In this document: positions 59,465 to 64,000 of the stretch, one piece after another
Position numbering within the stretch: position 1 is the first letter of the stretch
Layout: every line of letters begins with the position of its first letter
Assembly: GCF_947166265.1 (NCBI RefSeq)
Contig: NZ_CAMVDO010000004.1
Location: 62,001 to 126,000, forward strand
From: an uncultured Fibrobacter sp.
GTDB lineage: Bacteria; Fibrobacterota; Fibrobacteria; Fibrobacterales; Fibrobacteraceae
Direction of reading: 5' to 3'
DNA length: 64,000 nt
Notes under the pieces: model-generated
What the model saw: the letters and a program-made list of their open reading frames with translations, nothing else
The model's database searches: none
What the model was told of the DNA's origin: nothing
Program-made: the position numbers and the translations under genes

Positions 59465-59511
59465 GTTCACTCGTTCCCAGCTCTGCGCGGGACATCGATC
59501 TTAAAAAGAAA

Positions 59512-59545
59512 ACCGCCCCAGGTTTTGAGCCTGGAGCGGATTTTT
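59512..59545. terminator. Bidirectional terminator after lexA
   Basis: CCGCCCCAGG / CCTGGAGCGG stem with one mismatch and a TTTTGAG loop, then T5 on the plus strand. On the minus strand a TTTTCTTTTT run follows, serving the convergent zinc-finger gene. Confidence 0.88.
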
Positions 59546-59620
59546 AATTTTTTCCGCGATTCACGCCTTGTACGCGCAGTCGAGCTATTTACGTGCGACG
59601 CGGCAATTTCTTGCCGAGAT

Positions 59621-60706
59621 TTATTCGCCCATTTCGGCGAGATCTTCTTCGGCTTCCTTCAGGTCGTCGGCGTCCGGTCCGATAAAGTCTTCATCTTCTT
59701 CGTCCAGGGAGTCACCGTCCATGGAACCCAGCTGGTATTCCACCTTACGAGCTTCCTTGGACTGGCCGAGCTTCAGGATCGTGGCACATTCTTCGCAGAA
59801 ACCAAGGTGCTTATCGACCCAGAATTCCGGAGAGACCAGATTGCGGTTGCAGCGGGTGCACATCTGCGTTGCAGCTTCGCGTTCGAAAATGCGGTTCTGT
59901 TCTTCGAGTTCCTTAAGGATACGCTCGGTCAATTCTTCCTGCGTTTCTTCGGCCAAGGAAGCCTTGTGGCGAATAGAAGACGTCGGCTTGACATCAACCT
60001 TGACGTCGCTCGACATTTTCTTCTTGTTGGAACGGTCTTCGGCTTCGTCCACCTTGGTGAACATGATGGTTTTCGAAAGCCTCTTCACGCCCTGGAGCAA
60101 TACGGCATAATCGTAGTCTGCGCCCTTGCCCCTCTTTTCGGGACTAGGCTTTTCGACAGGAGGTTCCGGCTGCGGTTCCGGAGCAGCCTTTACAGGTTCC
60201 TGCTTCACCGGTTCCTTAACAGGTTCCTTTACCGGCTTCTTTTCTTCCTTGTCTTCTTTCACCGGAGACTTCGTCGTGTTCTTTACCGAAGTCTTTTTCG
60301 GATCATCCTTCGTCACCTTTTTCGTATCCGAAGAGGCCTTGTCCACGGTCGGCTTTTTCGTGTCGTTCTTGGCGGACTTCGTTTCGCCCTTTCCCGTCGT
60401 CGGCTTTGCAGAAACCTTCGTTTCAGTCTTGTTCGACTTCGGTTCGGACTTTACGGCCTTCGTTTCCTTAACGGACTTTGAATCCTTCGTAGATTTAGAA
60501 GCAGCCTTAGTTTCTGCAGCAGGCTTTGCAGCAGACTTGGTTGTCTTGGATGCAGTAGGCTTTGCTGCCGTTTTGGGGGAGGAAGCCTTTGCAGCCGCAG
60601 CGGTTGCTGCGGTTTTCTTGGCCGAAGCCTTAGCCTCTGCCGGTTTTGCAGCCGTCTTTTTGGCGGTAGACTTCGTTTCCTTAGATGCGACTTTCTTAGA
60701 ACTCAT
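59621..60706 (-). CDS. DksA/TraR-type zinc-finger protein with Lys/Ala-rich histone-like N-terminus
   Basis: 361 residues. The first 190 or so are almost only Lys, Ala, Ser, Thr, Pro, Glu and Val with KKTAAKP/SAKP-type repeats, like histone-H1-like bacterial tails. Then come a helical segment (about 200-280) and a four-Cys zinc finger C-x2-C-x17-C-x2-C (283-307, CTRCNRN...FCEEC), as in DksA/TraR C4 proteins, and an acidic C-terminus. It could bind nucleic acid through the tail and RNA polymerase through the DksA-like part (inference). The stop is 76 bases beyond the lexA terminator. Confidence 0.8.
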   Translation of the reverse strand: MSSKKVASKETKSTAKKTAAKPAEAKASAKKTAATAAAAKASSPKTAAKPTASKTTKSAAKPAAETKAASKSTKDSKSVKETKAVKSEPKSNKTETKVSAKPTTGKGETKSAKNDTKKPTVDKASSDTKKVTKDDPKKTSVKNTTKSPVKEDKEEKKPVKEPVKEPVKQEPVKAAPEPQPEPPVEKPSPEKRGKGADYDYAVLLQGVKRLSKTIMFTKVDEAEDRSNKKKMSSDVKVDVKPTSSIRHKASLAEETQEELTERILKELEEQNRIFEREAATQMCTRCNRNLVSPEFWVDKHLGFCEECATILKLGQSKEARKVEYQLGSMDGDSLDEEDEDFIGPDADDLKEAEEDLAEMGE

Positions 60707-60709
60707 AGG

Positions 60710-61261
60710 TTACTTCTTTTCCACAATAGAGATGTTGATAATAGGATCGTTCGGTTCAACACGGCACACAACGTCTTGCCCTTCGATAACTTTACCGAAC
60801 ACAGTATGCTTGCCGTCCAGGTGATGCTGGGGCGTCTGCGTAATAAAGAACTGCGAACCGTTCGTATTCGGGCCACGGTTGGCCATCGAAATCACACCGG
60901 CCTCATGCGTAAGTTTCGAAATTTCGTCGTCAATCGTGTAGCCGGGCCCGCCCCTGCCAGTCCCTTCGGGATCGCCGCCCTGGATCATGAAACCAGGAAT
61001 CACGCGATGGAACAAAAGGCCATTATAGAAGCCCTTATTTGCAAGGTCCACAAAATTGGCGACCGTATTGGGTGCGGCCTTGAAATCCAGGTCAACGACG
61101 ATTTTACCTTCGTGCGTTTCGATGATAGCCTGGATTTCCTTGATTTCGGAATAGTCCTTTTCGAAGACCTTGCCCTCGGCAAAACCGAAGCAGAAGAAAC
61201 CGGATGCGAGAGCGACAACAATGGCAATAAAGAACAATGGACGAAAACGGAAATTTTTCAT
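60710..61261 (-). CDS. Cyclophilin-type peptidyl-prolyl cis-trans isomerase, membrane-anchored or exported
   Basis: 183 residues from the ATG at 61261; an in-frame ATG 9 bases earlier is an alternative. N-terminal hydrophobic signal or anchor (about 8-28). Cyclophilin core: [51 protein letters not shown], with the catalytic Arg in FHRV. Speeds prolyl isomerisation during folding of exported proteins. It ends 3 bases before the start of the zinc-finger gene, so they share a transcript. Confidence 0.92.
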   Translation of the reverse strand: MKNFRFRPLFFIAIVVALASGFFCFGFAEGKVFEKDYSEIKEIQAIIETHEGKIVVDLDFKAAPNTVANFVDLANKGFYNGLLFHRVIPGFMIQGGDPEGTGRGGPGYTIDDEISKLTHEAGVISMANRGPNTNGSQFFITQTPQHHLDGKHTVFGKVIEGQDVVCRVEPNDPIINISIVEKK

Positions 61262-61292
61262 AACAACCATAACTGATGGTGCACATCTTTGT

Positions 61293-61323
61293 TTTATATC
61301 GTTAATATAGCTTTTTTTGTCAA
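61293..61323 (-). promoter_or_regulatory. Promoter of the cyclophilin gene
   Basis: Minus strand: consensus -35 TTGACA (61318-61323). Candidate -10 boxes are GATATA after 17 bases or TATAAA after 19 bases (61293-61300). A GGTGCAC sequence lies between promoter and start. Confidence 0.55.
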
Positions 61324-61393
61324 AGCCTATTCGCGCATTTTCTATATTTAGCCCGAAAAATAGCAGTATTCACCCGATAATTCTATCGCACCT

Positions 61394-63214
61394 ATGCCGC
61401 AAAACGACAATATCAGAAATTTCAGCATTATCGCCCACATTGACCACGGTAAATCGACTCTTGCCGACCGCATGATTGAACTGACCAAAACCGTCGCCAA
61501 GAACGAAATGACAAACCAGCTCCTGGACGACATGGACCTTGAACGCGAACGCGGTATCACCATCAAGGCGCACGCCATCCGCATGGTTTACGAAAAGGAC
61601 GGCAAGGAATATATCCTGAATATGATCGACACGCCGGGGCACGTGGACTTCACCTACGAAGTCAGCCGTTCATTGGCCGCTTGCGAAGGCGCGATTCTGG
61701 TGGTGGATGCCAGCCAGGGCATCGAAGCCCAGACGCTTTCGAACCTCTACCTCGCGCTCGAAAACGACTTGGAAATTATTCCGGTGCTCAACAAGGTGGA
61801 CCTGCCGGGTGCACAGCCCGACCATGTGGCACAGCTCGTAGGCGACCTGCTCGGTTACGACCCGGAAAAGATTCCGCGCATTTCGGCAAAGACCGGCCTG
61901 AACGTAGACCAGGTGCTCGACAAGATTGTCGACGAAATCCCCGCCCCCAAGGGCGACAGCGGAAATCCGCTCAAGGCGTTGATTTTTGACTCCGTGTACG
62001 ATTCCTACCGCGGCGTGATCAACTATATCCGCGTAGTAGAAGGCTCTATCCGCGCCGGCATGAAAATCAAGATGATGAAGACCGGCGCCGAATACATGGT
62101 GACCGAAGTCGGCACCTTCAGCATGCGCCGCGACCCGCGCAACGAACTCACCGAAGGCATGGTGGGCTATGTACTTGCAAACGTGAAGACGATTAGCGAC
62201 GTGAAAATCGGCGATACACTCACCGATTCAGCGAACCCCGCCACCGAGCCGCTCCCGGGCTACAAGGATATTTTGCCGATGATCTATTCCGGCATCTACC
62301 CCATCAACCCGGAAGACTACAAGGACTTGCGCGAGGCCTTGGAAAAGCTCCGCCTGAACGATTCCGCCTTGAGCTGGGAACCGGAAACCTCCGAAGCGCT
62401 CGGCTTTGGATTCCGCACAGGGTTCCTCGGACTCTTGCACATGGAAATCGTGCAGGAACGCCTCGACCGCGAATTCAACGTCGACATCATCACAACCGTA
62501 CCGAACGTGGAATACCACGTGTACATGAGCGACGGCACGATGGTGAAAATCGAAAGCCCCTCGAAGCTCCCGGACGCAAGCCGTTACGACCACATCGAAG
62601 AACCTTACGTGAAGGCGCAGATCTTTACGCCCAAGGAATACGTGGGTGCGCTCATGACGCTCTGCGAAGAAAAGCGCGGCGAATTCGAGACCATGGAATA
62701 CCTCGACGAAGAAAAGGTGATTCTCAAGTACAACCTGCCGCTCGCCGAAATCATGTTCGACTTCTACGACCGTCTGAAGTCGGTCAGCCGCGGCTACGCT
62801 GGCCTCGACTACGCCCCGAGCGAATACAGGCGCAACAACTTGGTGAAGCTCGACATCCTACTGAACGGCGACCCGGTGGACGCCTTCTCGGTGATTATCC
62901 ACAAGGACAAGGCGCACACCTACGCGAACGCCATCTGCGTAAAGCTCAAGGATCTGATTCCGCGCCAGCAGTTCGACGTGGCTATCCAGGGTGCCATTGG
63001 CGGAAAGATTATCAGCCGTTCTACGGTGAAGGCCGTGCGTAAGGATGTGCTTGCCAAGTGCTACGGCGGCGATATTACCCGTAAGCGCAAGCTCCTTGAA
63101 AAGCAGAAAGAAGGTAAGAAGCGCATGAAGAGCATCGGCTCCGTGGAAGTGCCGCAGAAGGCGTTCCTCGCCGTGCTTTCGCTTTCGGACAATTCCACGA
63201 GCAACGGAGACTAA
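61394..63214 (+). CDS. lepA: Elongation factor 4 (back-translocating GTPase)
   Basis: 606 residues, normal length. The G1 motif AHIDHGKST is near residue 14, with RGITIKAH (G2), DTPGHVDF (G3) and NKVDLPGA (G4), then domain II, EF-G-like domains III and V, and the LepA-specific C-terminal domain ([18 protein letters not shown]). Acts on ribosomes during stress. No Shine-Dalgarno is apparent before the ATG. Signal peptidase I follows after 5 bases, the same gene order as lepA-lepB of enterobacteria. Confidence 0.97.
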   Translation: MPQNDNIRNFSIIAHIDHGKSTLADRMIELTKTVAKNEMTNQLLDDMDLERERGITIKAHAIRMVYEKDGKEYILNMIDTPGHVDFTYEVSRSLAACEGAILVVDASQGIEAQTLSNLYLALENDLEIIPVLNKVDLPGAQPDHVAQLVGDLLGYDPEKIPRISAKTGLNVDQVLDKIVDEIPAPKGDSGNPLKALIFDSVYDSYRGVINYIRVVEGSIRAGMKIKMMKTGAEYMVTEVGTFSMRRDPRNELTEGMVGYVLANVKTISDVKIGDTLTDSANPATEPLPGYKDILPMIYSGIYPINPEDYKDLREALEKLRLNDSALSWEPETSEALGFGFRTGFLGLLHMEIVQERLDREFNVDIITTVPNVEYHVYMSDGTMVKIESPSKLPDASRYDHIEEPYVKAQIFTPKEYVGALMTLCEEKRGEFETMEYLDEEKVILKYNLPLAEIMFDFYDRLKSVSRGYAGLDYAPSEYRRNNLVKLDILLNGDPVDAFSVIIHKDKAHTYANAICVKLKDLIPRQQFDVAIQGAIGGKIISRSTVKAVRKDVLAKCYGGDITRKRKLLEKQKEGKKRMKSIGSVEVPQKAFLAVLSLSDNSTSNGD

Positions 63215-63219
63215 GGCGA

Positions 63220-64000
63220 ATGTCAGGACTTTCAAGAAAGGTAAAAAGGCTTCAGCGGAAAAATTCGCAGAGCCATATCTTTCTGTTGTCCCTGATGCTT
63301 CTGTTTGCGGCAGGCATTGCGCTCGCCACTCGCCTGTACGCCATCGCTCCGGTGAAGATTATGGATGCTTCCATGACGCCAAAGTTCAAGGAACATTCTA
63401 TTCACTGGATGTGCAAACTGCCCCAGTGCCAATCTGGAATCAAGGAACAAGAAATCGTCTGGCTCACGCTCAAAAGCGGCGAAACCATGGTCCGCAAGGT
63501 ACTCGCCATGCCGGGCGATTCTATCGAAATTTCGGACAAGGGAATCGTCCGTACCCCCTACCGCAATTTCAAGTGGAAAGACGAGGACGCCTTTATCCAA
63601 AGCAAAAAAATCTACATTCCCAAAGCGGGAGACACCCTTTATTTTGACAAATTAAATGACATCGAACAAGATTACGCTATCGCCTACCTGCATACGCACG
63701 GTCACAAGATTGCAGTAAAGTCGAGCCTGTGGCAAGGGGACCGCGAAATCAACATCGACCGCGTGGGTGCCACCAAGATCGCTAACCGTCAGGTAAGCCT
63801 CAAGGAAGTCGACTTTTTGCCGTGGCAGGACCGCTACCTGATTGAACTGCAGATTCGTCAAAGCGAACCCGGCAACGCCCCCATCACAATCAAAAGGGAA
63901 CTGTTCCGCCTTAAGCCCGATCAAATCGAGCTTACTCCGCCGCCACCCTTAGATACAAACGAGGCAGAAACGGCGGCCTCCGATTCTGCAACTAAAGCGC
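63220..64000 (+). CDS. lepB: Signal peptidase I, N-terminal part (runs off the window)
   Basis: 260 codons are visible and the frame is open at the window edge. A basic N-terminus and one transmembrane helix (about 22-40) precede the S26 box B with the nucleophile in DASMTP (Ser about 52) and the general-base Lys in VRKVLAMPGDSIEI (about residue 92). It cleaves signal peptides in the inner membrane. An insert containing a pair of Cys (CKLPQC) follows the Ser box. AGGCGA is a weak ribosome site; coupling to lepA (5-base gap) is likely. Confidence 0.9.
   Translation, partial: MSGLSRKVKRLQRKNSQSHIFLLSLMLLFAAGIALATRLYAIAPVKIMDASMTPKFKEHSIHWMCKLPQCQSGIKEQEIVWLTLKSGETMVRKVLAMPGDSIEISDKGIVRTPYRNFKWKDEDAFIQSKKIYIPKAGDTLYFDKLNDIEQDYAIAYLHTHGHKIAVKSSLWQGDREINIDRVGATKIANRQVSLKEVDFLPWQDRYLIELQIRQSEPGNAPITIKRELFRLKPDQIELTPPPPLDTNEAETAASDSATKA

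Noticed and set aside
1-64000. Diversity-generating retroelement acting on the FISUMP domains
   Set aside because: FISUMP domains are plausible targets, but no reverse transcriptase or template repeat is visible in the window.
1-64000. CRISPR array or tRNA genes
   Set aside because: No regularly spaced identical repeats and no cloverleaf with a TTCGANTC T-loop seen in the gaps.

Overview
The window looks like a chromosome segment of a Fibrobacter species (phylum Fibrobacterota). The main clue is four lipoproteins carrying the Fibrobacter major paralogous domain (motifs such as MAENLN, CPEGWHLP and a terminal RC). Other pointers are a LexA operator of the TGCNC-N4-GTGCA type, many Ser-rich or Ala/Pro/Glu-rich envelope proteins, and moderate GC. 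Coding density is high and genes lie on both strands. I see no rRNA, tRNA, CRISPR array, phage or insertion sequence.

Layout. 1-8.7 kb: a tight leftward operon (FISUMP lipoprotein, small protein, rsgA, membrane protein, outer-membrane protein, nadD, RluA-type pseudouridine synthase) and a second FISUMP lipoprotein. 8.9-16.9 kb: UbiA-type prenyltransferase, asparaginase, two putative zinc peptidases, DUF4416 protein, comEC, outer-membrane protein. 17-25 kb: hisC-hisN, a ClC channel/antiporter, a radical SAM protein, a fourth FISUMP lipoprotein, a ureohydrolase, an RsuA-type pseudouridine synthase, a Ca/Na antiporter. 25-34 kb: three outer-membrane proteins, pepA, guaA, a UPF0340 protein, an EAL-domain protein. 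34-39 kb: a small acidic protein, pgpA, a translationally coupled pair of Ser-rich lipoprotein and radical SAM/SPASM enzyme, purB. 39-48 kb: an Omp85-like protein divergent from an operon of MMPL exporter, aminotransferase, FHA-ABC transporter, Ser/Thr kinase and YraN. 48-55 kb: PIN protein, secreted protein, abundant-type porin, TatD-type hydrolase, third long FISUMP lipoprotein. 55-64 kb: mfd divergent from lexA, a DksA-type zinc-finger protein with a histone-like tail, cyclophilin, lepA, signal peptidase I.

Two things stand out. First, short dispersed repeats (four or five families) sit between genes and also, in frame, inside proteins: rsgA, the ureohydrolase (twice), the RsuA-type synthase, probably a radical SAM protein, the signal peptides of two FISUMP lipoproteins, and the last codons of mfd. 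This resembles the protein-invading palindromic elements of Rickettsia. The FISUMP paralogues provide an internal control, because one copy lacks the inserts. Second, the lipoprotein/radical SAM pair at 35.3-37.2 kb looks like a peptide-modification system whose substrate is a surface lipoprotein with about six G-x-x-x-P/E cores separated by serine-rich linkers.

Gene starts were moved from the longest reading frame wherever a Shine-Dalgarno sequence, signal peptide or family length argued for it; these cases are noted. All function calls come from motif recognition by eye.
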